NCBI RefSeq assembly: GCF_037975245.1
Contig: NC_092575.1
Coordinates: forward strand, 18,499,841-18,563,840
Origin: Apostichopus japonicus
Lineage: Eukaryota; Echinodermata; Holothuroidea; Aspidochirotida; Stichopodidae
Reading direction: 5' to 3'
Length of the DNA: 64,000 nucleotides
The notes below the pieces were generated by a model. That model was not told the origin of the DNA. It did no database searches and worked only from the letters and a program-made list of their open reading frames with translations. A program made the position numbers and the translations under genes. Of the stretch, positions 1-12,800 are shown piece after piece (within the stretch, counting starts at the first letter, position 1; every line of letters begins with the position of its first letter).

Positions 1-846
1 AATTTTGTATTTGGCAAGTAGTCTACCTGTAGTGACATTTATTTATTTATGTTTTTTTGTGGTTATCATATATGAGGTCAATATCAAAAATATCATAAGT
101 AAAGTTAATCTACAACTTGCATGAATTTCATAGTGTGGATAAATACCCCTCAGATAGTATTTGGTTTCTACATGCTGGCTTTTGTAAGAGAGCAGAATCA
201 CAACCATCAAAGAAGTCAATGCGATCTGTTTTACACCTGAAAACACCACGTCTATTTAATTTCCGAATAGCTTGTTTGATTTTAACCAAGTTTTGTATTC
301 CCGCCTCAGTTTGTTTTGCTTTTGAAATGGTTTTTGAAAGCATTGTTTTGTCATCATACTTCTCTTTTGTGAAAGATCTTACCATCTGCATTTAAACCTA
401 AGTTTTAAGATGAATGTGCTTATCTCCTTTTACTTGTGGTGATGTATGTATTTTAGATCCTCCTGCAAGCAGGAACTCGCGAAGAAGACTCGTTGGCTTA
501 TCAAAGCCGCAAGCTGACCGAAGTCAGTCTCTTAGATTCATATTTAACGTCCATGACCATGAATTGTCAATTTTCACAACTCTGTGTAACTGGACGACAT
601 ACATTAATCTTGGAGTGACTCAAACTCAGGACCTCATGATTGACCTTATGATGACCGTTTACTTGTATAGAACTGGTGATAATAAACAAAGAAACAAATA
701 GCACTGAATAGCCAACATTTATTTCTACTTCTTGCACTTTAATTTGACACTTTTCATACTGATATCATGTACAAAACTGATGACAATTGAAAAAATAAAC
801 AGATACAAACACTGAATGGTAAACTTTTTTTCTCTACTTCATGCAG
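1..846. other. Intronic or upstream sequence of the VPS9 gene
   Basis: No exon can be supported here. The only recognisable content is a reverse-oriented SINE at about 441-662. The short open frames at 117-395 and 128-391 lie on opposite strands over the same bases and match no family I recognise. Because the first supported exon (847) begins directly after an acceptor, this stretch is probably an intron whose upstream exon lies outside the window. Confidence 0.5.
441..662 (-). mobile_element. tRNA-derived SINE, 5'-degraded copy
   Basis: Read on the minus strand, this stretch matches the SINE at 31657-31894 over most of its length. Shared blocks are a B-box-like segment (GGTCCTGAGTTTGAGTC), the segment 'ccaagattaatgtatgtcgt', the block 'gagactgacttcggtcagct' and the 3' end 'aggatctaaaatacatacat'. 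The A-box half of the tRNA-like head is not recognisable, so the copy is degraded or truncated at its 5' end. It lies in an intron of the VPS9 gene, antisense to it. The family assignment rests on comparing the two copies inside this window. Confidence 0.75.
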
Positions 847-3800
847 GGACGTAGGGGGTCTGCTGGCTTATCCGATGAATTTCTGAAACCAAGAACAACT
901 TTTGTTGAGTAAGTATGCATTATGAAAGATGAATTTTTAAAGATGAATCTTGAGGGCATCTTAGGCAATTTTCCCTCCGAGACTGGAGGGCAGTTGCTGA
1001 GTTTTGCAGCTGGCTCGGACTATGTATCGTCAACCCATGTCCCGTCCCACTGTTATAATAATAATAATACATAATTTTTTTATAGCGCCAAACAAACTAT
1101 GAAATAGTTCTCGTAGCGCTTAACATAATAATAACAATTATAACATATATGCTTTGGTGAAAGGATATGTTGTGAGAGCTGATTTGAAACCGTTCACAGT
1201 ATTGCACATTTTTACATGTTCTGGAAGTGAGTTCCACAGGCACGGTGCACTGGATGCGAACGTTCTCAAGCCGTGAGTCTGTGTTTTTACTCTAGGGATG
1301 AGTAACATCAGCGATGAATTAGAGCGAAGTGAGCGTGTGGATGATGGTCGGAGCCGAAACAAGTTGGTGAGGTAGCTTGGTCTTACATTGTGCATACATT
1401 TGAACACCATCAGAAGTAGTTTGTAGTTGATTCGTTCACATATCGAGAGCCAGTGTTAGTGTTATATGCAGAGCTTTTAGGGATTTACGACATTTCCCAA
1501 TGTCTCTTGCTTACAGTGTGTTTACGTTGCTCAGATTTCTTGCTTTTTTTGTTCCAGAAATGTCAAGTTTCTCAATCTTTTCCCCGAATGTCGGTTCCAA
1601 CTCCTCAACTTAGATAAAAGTATTCAGCAGTTCAACCACAACTATCTTATGGTCAAGGGCTACTTGGAGGCCGCTTCGCAAAAACTGAGGAAAATATGGC
1701 AGGAAAATTTAGAAGTATGTATATCGAACCAGCCCTTCCGTTTTGAAATAGCTTTTTTGGGTTAATATTGATGTAATATGTTGAGTGTCCATTGCACCTG
1801 CCATATCCTACTTTGCTTATAAGGACATATTATAGTAATTAAAGTTTTGGTCGACAAATTTAACGAAAATATCAAGCATTATTCATTGCAATTGATGAAA
1901 CTTTTAGACAACCTCTTTTTTTTTCTCTTAACGTTAATGGTTAATGACTGAGAAAGATATTATTGTGATGCCATATGCAACGCCCCTGGATATTACAAGT
2001 ACCGTCAAAATACTATCAAGAAGCAGACAGGAACATTAAAAAATTATTCATGTTTTCATCATTCTTTGAACTAAAACTTGAAATAAGTATTTGAGCTAAT
2101 GACCTTCATTGGTATGGGATTATGTTATAAATTTGTTCTCTCAAAATTAACTCAAAAAAGCTGTTTTTAATAGTAAAACTAATTACCTTGTAACAGTATT
2201 ATCCTGTTTGAATGAGAAAATATACCATACAGTATTAGTATGGCACACTGCATAACTTGCAAGAGAATTATGTGGAAAGTGGAATTTGTCTTCATAAACA
2301 CTTTATTAATGAACTTGCTAGGAAACGATTTGAGAATTAATGATTGCCGCAATGTTTAATGACATTGATTTCTGAAAAAATTTTACATGGTAAATAATTC
2401 TGTCGTAAAAGTTTTGCTCTTGTCAAGGAGTATGTGATGAAATATTAAGCAATAATGAACATTTAGTTAGTGTAACCTATAATACAGTAGCAGTCCTCTT
2501 TTCAGTTAAAAAAATCCCTCTCATTTCCACGACAGGCTCTTATTAAAGCTAACAATTACGTAAGCTTACAGTCTGACTCAAGGTTAGAAGAAGCTTTGGC
2601 TCTCGCGACAGAAAGGTAAGTCCAGATACACACACTGATAAGATCCACTGAAAAAGTTGACTCAATAAAACAGAGTTACCTACACATAACTTATGGTCGT
2701 ACAGGAGTTTTAAGCAGACACCTGGGTCTGAGTAAACATTTTCAAAAAATTTGAAGTTGCGTTTCCTTGTATTCAACAACCTCCATTAAATGTCAAGAGT
2801 AAGAAAGAAAGTAAATATAAATAATACTGACACCCGTCAACCAGCTGTGAATGAAATTACTCTTGTAGAAAATTCTCTAATTTATGAGATGCAGCTTTAC
2901 ACCCCCCCTCCCCCTGCCATGGAGTCCTGTCTTGCGGGCAACCCAGCTTAACACAAGGCTTCCGTCAGGGGGACTACAGTAACCTATTAATTGCTACATA
3001 TGTTTAAATGGCCTCAATCGTTTACAAGACTTACAGCATACTTTCAGCTTGTCTCTGGTTGTTTCGATTATGTCAATGATATTTATAGAATGTGTGAATT
3101 ACATTGTTTCAAATGTCATACTGACATTTTTTGAGGAAGTTAGTCTCTCAATGAATTTTGATACCTATCAAGTACTGCTGCTTTTAGTTTCACTTTAGAT
3201 AGTTCCTTGTAATGGAACATGATACAACAAAAGGAAACTTTAGACAGGTAGTGCATGCCTCTCTTGATCCAGATAATGATTTAATTAAACAATTTACAGA
3301 TACTTATGTGTGTCTATTATTATGGAAAAAAAGGAAGTGTTGGTATGAAACTCTTCTTTTTGTCCTCAAATTTACAATCTTCTGTTTGGTTACAAAGGCT
3401 CAATAGATTTGTGCAAATGTTTTGGCATGTTTTCAAGTGTATGTGTGTGTGTGAATGTGACGGCTAGCTTGTAAACAAGCTATCATAACAATCAAAGGTT
3501 GAGTCAATGTCATGCTTGATAGGTAGATGTTTAGATGTGCCCTATTGTTTTTGGTGCCCATCTCATGAATGTTAATGAGTGGGCGGGGCTAAATATAAAA
3601 TTCAGAAAATGACAATATCTCTTCATATCTGTCTGTCTGTCACCACCCCTATCCCCACTGCCTCTTCCCTGGTAATTTTTTTGCATTTCCCTGCATCTTT
3701 CCTCAAGAATATGAATGCATAGTCTTATAAACATGAAATGCATTCAATGTCTTTGTTGTTGTTGTTGTTTTTTTCATGTAAATCTTTCTCTTCAGTTACT

Positions 3801-6800
3801 TAATGGGTGGAGTTCATAGCAAAATCTTTAAAGCTGTCTGCGATGAATGTCAACGTCAGGACAGACTCTTAGCAACCAAAGCAGGACAGTTACAGGGTAT
3901 CACCGGGAAGCAGCTGGGTGTCAAAGATGACTTTGTGTGTCCGTTACCATCATCGGTAAGGCAGCAAAGAAATTCGTTCTGATATCTGTGTTAAGTTTAT
4001 ACTTAATTTACTAATATAGAAGCTGGTAATTAAATTTTGAGCAGTACGTGATGAATTGCAACAATCAGGACAGACTTTTTACAACCAAATGAGGGCAGTT
4101 ACTGTGTATGACAGATAAACAGCTGGTTGTCAAAGATAAATTTGTGTGTCTGTAACCATCGTTGGTGAGACGACACAAATTTCTTCTTCCTCCCACGTTA
4201 ATTTGTAATTAATTCACTGATTAAACAGAGAGGGATAAAGCTACTAGCGAAATTACTTTTGTAGTAAAACAGCCCATTAATTAAAGCAGAAAAGTTAACC
4301 TATCATCCTTAGCTCACATGATAGAGATCTCTGTTAAATACAACCCCCCACCCCACCCCACCCCTTACCCTAATTGTGCGCTTTGTTTGGGAGATATGAA
4401 TCAGTCTAAAATAGTTGGTCTAGTCTAAATGTGATTATCTGGGAGTTGCTTTTTTTGTAAATCTGTGATGTCATCGTGCCATTAGAACATGAATACTTGA
4501 CTTGCTCTTTGCTTTTGTTATTCAGATATATATTCTGTTTTTTTTAGCAACTTTAATGAGCTGAGGAAGTTTTTGCAATATTTTGACAATACAAAAAAAT
4601 TTTGCTTCAACATTATGATATTTGATCAACTTACAATATTTTTCTCAGAATCCCCTTCCCCAACCTCTTTATTCCAAGGTTAATCCTTTATTTTCTTGTT
4701 TTGGTTACAGGTGGTAGAGCTTGCCAGACTTGATGGTATCAACTGTCCCCATGAAAAAATGTGTTGTTTAAAGAGCACCTTGGTAAGTATATGTAAGATA
4801 AAGCTTGATAAGAACAGAACGATAAATGTGAGCTGTTTTTCTCCATGCTTTTTTTTTTTTCTTTCCCTCCTCCTTTTTCTTTGTTTTTTTACATAATAGA
4901 GAACTGAAATTCAGTCTCATATCAGATGGTGATGTTGTTCATATAACCCAATATTATTCTCAAGTATTTCAGAAGGACCACTAGTATTGTTGGACTGTAG
5001 TTAAAACTTGGATCAAACATTCCCTTACACATTGAGGAATTTTTTTGGTTTCAATGATAATCATAACCAATACACAGGACTTTTCATTGGCTGAAATCCT
5101 TGTTCAAGACCCAAAATTTCTCCACTGTTTTCAAATTCTGTCCATTTTACTGTTGGTTTCCTGTTGTTGACTGACTGATACAGATAATACTTCTCAGTCT
5201 ACAACTAAACTGACTGTTTGAACAACCAGAATAGAATTTCCAATTTATTTGCAAAAGGGATAACCTGTAAACTTCCATAAAACATCAGCCCTCTTGGAAG
5301 AGCTTGAAACTGTTTAAATTTGTATTTTTTTTTTTTCTCTCGCAGGAATCGATCACAGAAGAAGTTTCGCAACATTTGAAAGCAGATATGGTTCCTGGCT
5401 TTACCTCAAATTGTCTGACGTCAGATGATCTAATTCCTCTCCTGGTAAGCTGACCTGATCTGACAGAGTAAAGTAAACAAGGTTGCTGATCTCTCTTTTC
5501 ATGTCCCTCTTACCCCACCCCACCCCACCCCCACCCCACCCCCATTGTCATGAGGGCATGTTATAAGTCATGTTCTGAATGAAGGTTCATGGACCACCAT
5601 TCTGGTAAAATCCTAAAATGAAATGAGACTTCGCAGAAGTTGAAATTTGATTAAGATTATCTCGTCGTAACATACAGGGAGAGGGATCACATGAGATCGT
5701 CTAATTCACCACTTAGTGTCAGTCTTTTAAAGATGAGGGTTCACTTCAAAACCAAATCCGACCAAAACGGGTTGGGCTAAGGGAGGGCATGTGATCCCTC
5801 TCCCTGTATGTTACGACGAGATAATCTTAATCAAATTTCAACTTCTGCGAAGTCTCATTTAATTTTAGGATTATCTCTTACGTAACATACAGAGGTCGGT
5901 CTCCCATGAGACTTTAAAGCTTGAAGTGAACACGAAGCAAGGAGAATAACTCGTAGATCAACAAATTTTCTGTGTCTTCTTTGTTTTATTTTGTACTTGA
6001 CTAGAGTGATTCACTCTGCTCAATGACTGTGTACTTACTTGTAAACACAATAAACCATATGGTTAACAACAAATAATATGAATTTCTTTTAGTTATTTGA
6101 GAACATTATTAACAATATACTTTCTTTCCTTTTGCACCAGTGAAGGGAATAATTTCTGTTCTGTCATTTTGTGAACAGAAGCTTACGAACAGAAGGATAA
6201 CATTGCTTTAGTAACTGAATCTTAGCATGTGTTCAATGCACGCAACACAAATCTGCCTCTTCGATAGCAGGCGTAATAATAGTATTAACTTAACAGAATG
6301 TTTGTAAATGTCTCGTTTTGATGGAGAACCTCCTTATTGTAAAACTTCGCAAACGTTTTTTCTGACTTCCATCCAGCAACTTTTAATATTTCTTCGATCG
6401 GCACACTCCTAGAGTAGGCGGCTGAAGTTGATGCGGCCCTTGTACTATGAGCGGAAAATGTTTTAGTATCAACTCCGGACAAATCCAAGACCAGCTTGAT
6501 CCATCTTGCAAGCGTGTCACGAGAAACTGCAGCATGCGGTTTTACATAACTAATAAATAGTTTTGAGCAACTACCTCTTTGGTTCTTTGTTTGTTTGAGA
6601 TAGAACTCTAATACTTTCACAACACTAATCGATTGATCTTCTTCAAAGTCTCTTAGTACAACTTTTATCGGACCAGATCCAGTTCGTGATTGTTTGATCT
6701 GGTCAGGGATCGTAAAGACAAAAGTACTGCCATCCTCATGCACTGTGGAGATATCTAATAGCTGCAAGGTTTGTAATCTTTGAGCGGAAACTACAGTAGT

Positions 6801-9800
6801 GCCACTAAAGTAACCAGTTTCAGTGTTAGCATCTTCATAGAAAGTGAACTTAAAGGATGCAGGCCTCTTAAATACCTTAACACTATTGAAACATCCCAAA
6901 TGTTATCGTACCGACATGAAGGCGGTCTTAGATGATAAACTCCCTTCATAAATCTTGATAGCAAAGGATGGTTGCCTATGGTATTATCAGAATCCCTCAT
7001 AATTATTGATGAAAGAGCTCACCGTGCGGTGTTCAATGAACTATAACCGAGTCCGGAATTGAATAGGTGGGTAAGGAATGTCACTACATCCGTCAAAGAC
7101 GGTCGAAACATATCCACCTCCCTTTGAATACAAAACTGTCCCCACTTTCTGTGGAAACCTGCATATTGTTTTTGTGTTCCTTTTCGCCATGATGAAATGA
7201 TAATTTTGCTAGATTCTCGTGAAAATCCTTGCATTCGGAGTGCCTCCCCGACAAGCGGCAAGCCAGAAGCCGCAGTTTGGGGCAAAGCGGATGTCGAATT
7301 GTATCTCCCGGAAGTACCAGCATGTCCAACCTCTGTGGAATAATAATTGGATTTGCGGTAAGAAGAGACACCAAAGTTGTATACCAAGGTTGAGAAGGCC
7401 AATCTGGCACAATAACAATTCCATATGCCTCATCTATTTTTATTTTTTGTATCATTTTGCCAATGAGACTAAAAGGGGGAAAGGCATAAAAATAAAAGTC
7501 TTTCCAATTTACCGAAAAGGCGTCCACAAAACATGCCTTTGAATCTGGCTTCCATGATGCATATGTATCTATTTGTTTGTTAAATTTTGATGCGAATAAA
7601 TCTATGCTAGGGTATCCAAACCTAGCTACAATATCGCCAAAAAACTTTGGTTGCAACATCCACTCGGTATAATGTTTCTGTGGACGTGATAATTTGTCCG
7701 CTACCACATTGTCTTTCCCTGGTAAAAAGGCAGCAGAAATCCAAATATTCCGTTCAATTGCCCATAACCAGATAGCCTTAGCAAGCAAATTAGACTGCAT
7801 GGAATGCGAGCCTCCCATGTTATTAACATATATGCTACAGCTGTTGTGTTATCTGACTGGATACGAATGTGGATATCCTTGGAGCCTAAACACAGCATTT
7901 TCAACGCTTGTAGAATAGCTTTTAATTCCAGTACATTTATATGTAAACTCTGCTCTTGTGGGTTCCACAAGCCCGACGCTTGCGCATGCGGCCTAAGTGT
8001 AACAGCACCCCACCCAAATAGGGATGCATCAGTTTGAATGATTAGAAGTGGGTCCGGAATCAAAATTTCCCGGTAGTTCCCTTTCAAATGCTCCTCCCAC
8101 CAAGATAACTCTTCTAATGCTTGGGATGAGAGTAACATTGGACTGTCAAAGTTACCAAAATTACGTTGGAGAGCCGAACTTTTTTCCCTCTCTAAAAACC
8201 TATAAAAGAGGGGGCCATGTCGCACCCCTGGGAAGACAGACACAAGGTAGCCAATAACAGCTGCTACCTCCCTCACCGAAGGTGTGAATTTCTGTTTTAA
8301 CCTGGAAATATGACCCAGAACCTCAATTATCTTGTTTGATGTTGGCCGAACTGTCATTTCTGTTGAATTCAACATGAACCCTAAATAAATTAGTTCTCTG
8401 GATGGTTTCAATATTGATTTCTTAGTGTGAACAATGAAACCTAGCTCTTGAAATAAGCTGACTGTTTGCTGAACAGCACTTAAGCAGTCTTCATAACTAT
8501 TCCCTAGTGAAAATGAATCGTCAATATACCCCATACAATCAACTCCTTGTTTCCGCAAATAGGCAAACAAGGGTTTCAGCAATTTCGTAAAAACCCTTGG
8601 GGCTGACGGAATGCCCATTGGCAAGCAAGTAAACTGAAACAGCTCATTTTTCCATCGAAAACGCAAAAATTTTCTGAAGCAATTATATACTGGAACCGAA
8701 TAGTATGCATCTTATAAATCCACAGAAGCCTTATAGCAGTTCTTATGCATTAACTTTAAAGCTGATGCCAAGGAATCCATTTTGAAATGGTGATACCGGA
8801 TATGCAAATTTATTCTTCTGAGATTAAATATAACTCTATTTGAACCATCTTTTTTGGGAATAACAAAAATGTTTGAAATATATTCCCCCTGGGTATGTGT
8901 CACCCGTTCTATTACACATTTGGAGAGTAACTTTTCTATTTCATCTTGAATAATACTCATTTCGGCTATTGTACGTTTTGGTTGTAACGGTGGTCTCAAC
9001 TGAAATGGCTCTTGGTCCTTAAATTCGATTTTGTATCCTGTTACCCACTCAAGGATAGTTTTATCAGATGTCAACTCCCGCCACCTTGGCAAGCAGTTTT
9101 TTATTCTACCACCTATGGCTTCTGTTTATATTAACTGAAAATCATTAACAACATATTCCTTACCTCGACAATCTAATGTCTTGGTTGTTTCGGGGGTCGG
9201 TAGTGGGTCATTTGTCCTCTGGCACATTTGTTGCCCCTCATGCCACGGTCTAAAAAATGACCAGACCCTCTAGAGAATCCTCTGCCACGAAATGTACCAC
9301 GTGTGTAAGGTGGCCTTGAACCTCTGCCTCTCCCCCGATTTGCCGTACTTATATGTGCGGACACTCGGTTAGCCTCAGCTATGTCTCTTAATTTTTGGGA
9401 TACATCATCACCCATCAGCATTGTAGTAACTGGATTTGACCGGTTACACAGATTTCTATACTCTAGTCTCAAATCTGGTCTGATTAACTCACGCCGAAAA
9501 TGGTTGAGTTCCATGTTCGCACTGCCCAATAGTGCCAGCGCATCTGTGATCTTAATAAGCGTTGCTTGAGTGCCCATTTTTTCTCTCGTTGACAAAATGT
9601 CATCCATTAAGGTTGTTAATGCTGTAATTGCCTTAATATTACAAACTTGCATTTTTTGGAGCTTCACATCTGACGCTCTTGTATTGTTACGAAGGCCATT
9701 CCAAATGACCTCATTTATCTGAGTTGTCTGCAGCATTTCTAAATTAGCTGGCATATCATATTTGACCAATAACCCTTTGAGCTTGGACTCTGCCAGGCGT

Positions 9801-12800
9801 TGTTTTAATACATTATCCACTAATGTTTTAACTCTGTCATCGACAGATTTTCCTGGTTTCTTTTCTAGTTCTAAGAACGCCACAAGGTCCTGAAACAATG
9901 CATCGTTATCTGTAGTAACTGGGTTTGCCCCTTCCGGAGACAAGGGTGAATTGTTGACCTCATATATCGAGTCCTCAGGCAACAAATCATACACTGCTTC
10001 AAGGTCTAAATTCCTGCAGCTGGAGCTGCTTTCATTTTGTGACTCAAGTAGCTTTGAATTTGTGTCTTTCCCTAACACCTTGTTACTCAATACTTGAATT
10101 TGGTTCTGCATTGCTAAAATTGCATCTTTCATATCAAAACTTTGAGTAGTTTCAGTTGAGGGAATTAATCGGGATGTACCTGAGCCACCTGGCGCATCCA
10201 AAACCCCAGACATCTCATCCTCGTCAATAAGGGACATAATATCATCCTCACAAGTATTAGCCATGATTTTGAATGTTAAACCATTCAAGAGGGGTAGATA
10301 GTCTAAATATAACTTTTGCTTTAAATTCCCTATTCACCCAGAACAGGAGAACACGTTTGCAATCTCACCCGGAGATTAAAATGCACGTTTTATTGTTTTA
10401 GCTACAGCCTCAGGTAGGCTAAATCTTAACGTTAACTTTCTGCTGCAATCTCACCCGGAAATTGCTTTATAGGCTAAGCGTAGAGCCTATAGCCTTTAAT
10501 CTGTAATCGCACCCGGCGATTTAACCAACGCTTGACTCAAAATAATGGGCAACACAACAAGAACTCACCAAGTTCAACTGCACGAATTCAAAGTCAGTGT
10601 GCCACACACTGACGTTAATAGCCGAGACGATTCCCTAGACGAATTGTAGCGAGGCGTTTACCTTCAGAGGCAGAGGTTAAAAGAACTATACCAACGTTCC
10701 AACAGTATACACTGCTAGTACTACATTGCCGTGCAGAACAAAACAACAAATGTTTTTCTTATTCTTTCAATACTCAATAGAGCACCACAAAGTACGCCAG
10801 GATTACGTAACAGTATATAAACATATAGACAATCTGCATTCCAGGAAGGAAAGCACCGAATTATCTAACAGTATAACACTAAGCCTATTCAGGAGCCGGA
10901 AGAACCACTGTAGACGGTCCTTCCACGGCAAGGTGAAGTTAAACACTGACACTAAGTGGTGAATTAGACGATCTCATGGGAGACCGACCTCTGTATGTTA
11001 CGTAAGAGATAATCATGGTAGCCCATCTAACAGTTGGTTATATCTCAGTTCACTTTTTTGGATGCCTCACAATTCCTTCTTTTTTTTTACCCCTTTAAAT
11101 TTCTGTGACTTGTCTTTGAAAAGTGAATGTTCCCAAGCTTGTATAGACATCAAAATGGACAAAGTACTGAATATCAATGTGTAAGACCAAATAGCTAAAA
11201 TAACTTGAATTTGCAAAAATAATTTCAAGAGAAAGGGAGTAATAACAAAGATAGGGCTGGAGGGGACAGTGACAATAAAGATGGAAACTGGTAGATTTCT
11301 TACGGATTTCTCAAATTTTGAGACGGTGTAGTTTCCTGGGTTTTTTGTTTTCTTTTTACTTTTTCTTCTTGTTCTTCTTTTTCAAGGTATTGGTCATCAG
11401 TGGAGCTAAGTGCCACCATCTTGCCTCAAATTTGATGTATATTGAAAGTTTCCATTGGGTATCATCTAAAAGTGACAACTTAGGGTAAGCTGTTTAATGT
11501 AAACTTGTGTTTCCGTGTCCTGATGTTTTTCTACTGATCACCAATATTAGAGAAGAGATATAAAAGGAAAGCAGTGGATGGCATTTCATCACCACTTGTC
11601 CTTAACAAATTTGCAATGCAATGTAATGTTATTTCAGGCTGTAAAAGTGTATTTTACTGGTGCATATGAAGAACTGACCTAATGGTCCCTTTGTTAGACT
11701 TAGTAGTCCAGCCACTTAACTTGATGAGCCACTGATATTTAAATGGACATTTCTCAAAACATTATAGTGGTACAGAAACACTACCTGGACTGATAGCAGT
11801 GATTTTTTTTTAAATTGTCTACAACATATAAAAATTACTTTTGAGCTTTGAGTCATCCTTTACATGCAATCATAATGCTCATTGACAGGATCTTTGTTTT
11901 AAAATAAATCTGTGAGAATCTGATGAATTAAGAATCTTATTTTGAGTAATACTCTGTAGAGTTGGTAAACTTACTGACCAAGTGCAAAAAGCTCATTTTT
12001 GAAAGTGCACTGTTACCATGGTAATGGTCAGTCAATATATCAAAGGAGTTTGTATGTGTGATGATTTTGATATTAGCTGGACACTCATTTCACTGTATGG
12101 TTTACCTCTGCAATGTTCAATCATTTCACTGTATGGTTTACCTCTGCAATGTTCAATCATTTCACTGTATGGTGTACCTCTGCAATGTTCAATCATTTCA
12201 CTGTATGGTGTACCTCTGCAATGTTCAATCATTTCACTGTATGGTTTACCTCTGCAATGTTCAATCATTTCACTGTATGGTTTACCTCTGCAATGTTCAA
12301 TCATTTCACTGTATGGTTTACCTCTGCAATGTTCAATCATTTCACAGTATGGTTTACCTCTGCAATGTTCAATCATTTCACTGTATGGTTTACCTCTGCA
12401 ATGTTGAATCATTTCACTGTATGGTTTACCTCTGCAATGTTCAATACATTTCACTGTATGGTTTACCTCTGCAATGTTCAATCATTTCACTGTATGGTTT
12501 ACCTCTGCAATGTTCAATCAGTTCACTGTATGGTTTACCTCTGCAATGTTCAATCATTTTACTGTATGGTTTACCTCTGCAATGTTCAATCATTTCACTG
12601 TATGGTTTACCTCTGCAATGTTCAATCATTTCACTGTTTGGTTTACCTCTGGAATGTTCAATCATTTCACTGTATGGTTTACCTCTGCAATGTTCAATCA
12701 TTTCACTGTATGGTTTACCTCTGCAATGTTCAATCATTTCACTGTATGGTTTACCTCTGCAATGTTCAATCATTTCATTGTATGGTTTACCTCTGCAATG

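Larger units (their letters stand above)
5869..11014 (-). mobile_element. Full-length DIRS-type tyrosine-recombinase retrotransposon (mutated copy)
   Basis: The element is bounded by perfect 43-bp inverted terminal repeats at 5869-5911 and 10972-11014, starting GATTATCTCTTACG, with no obvious target duplication. Both traits are typical of DIRS elements. On the minus strand it carries, in order, a leader, a gag-like ORF (10288-9173), reverse transcriptase with RNase H (9092 to about 7093) and a tyrosine recombinase (7402 to 6285) that overlaps the end of the RT-RH frame. There is no integrase or aspartic protease. In-frame stops and frameshifts in RT, RNase H and recombinase show that this copy cannot make its enzymes. 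It sits antisense in the intron between exons 6 and 7 of the VPS9 gene and accounts for most of that 5.9 kb intron. The internal complementary region expected of DIRS elements was not located by eye. Confidence 0.9.

Noticed and set aside
5505-5545. CCCCACCCCA run as a G-quadruplex regulatory site
   Set aside because: C/G-rich runs of this kind recur at many intronic and intergenic sites in the window with no link to promoters; treated as simple sequence.
7219-8257. Plus-strand ORFs within the DIRS element
   Set aside because: They lie antisense to the RT-RH and recombinase frames and have no recognisable motifs.
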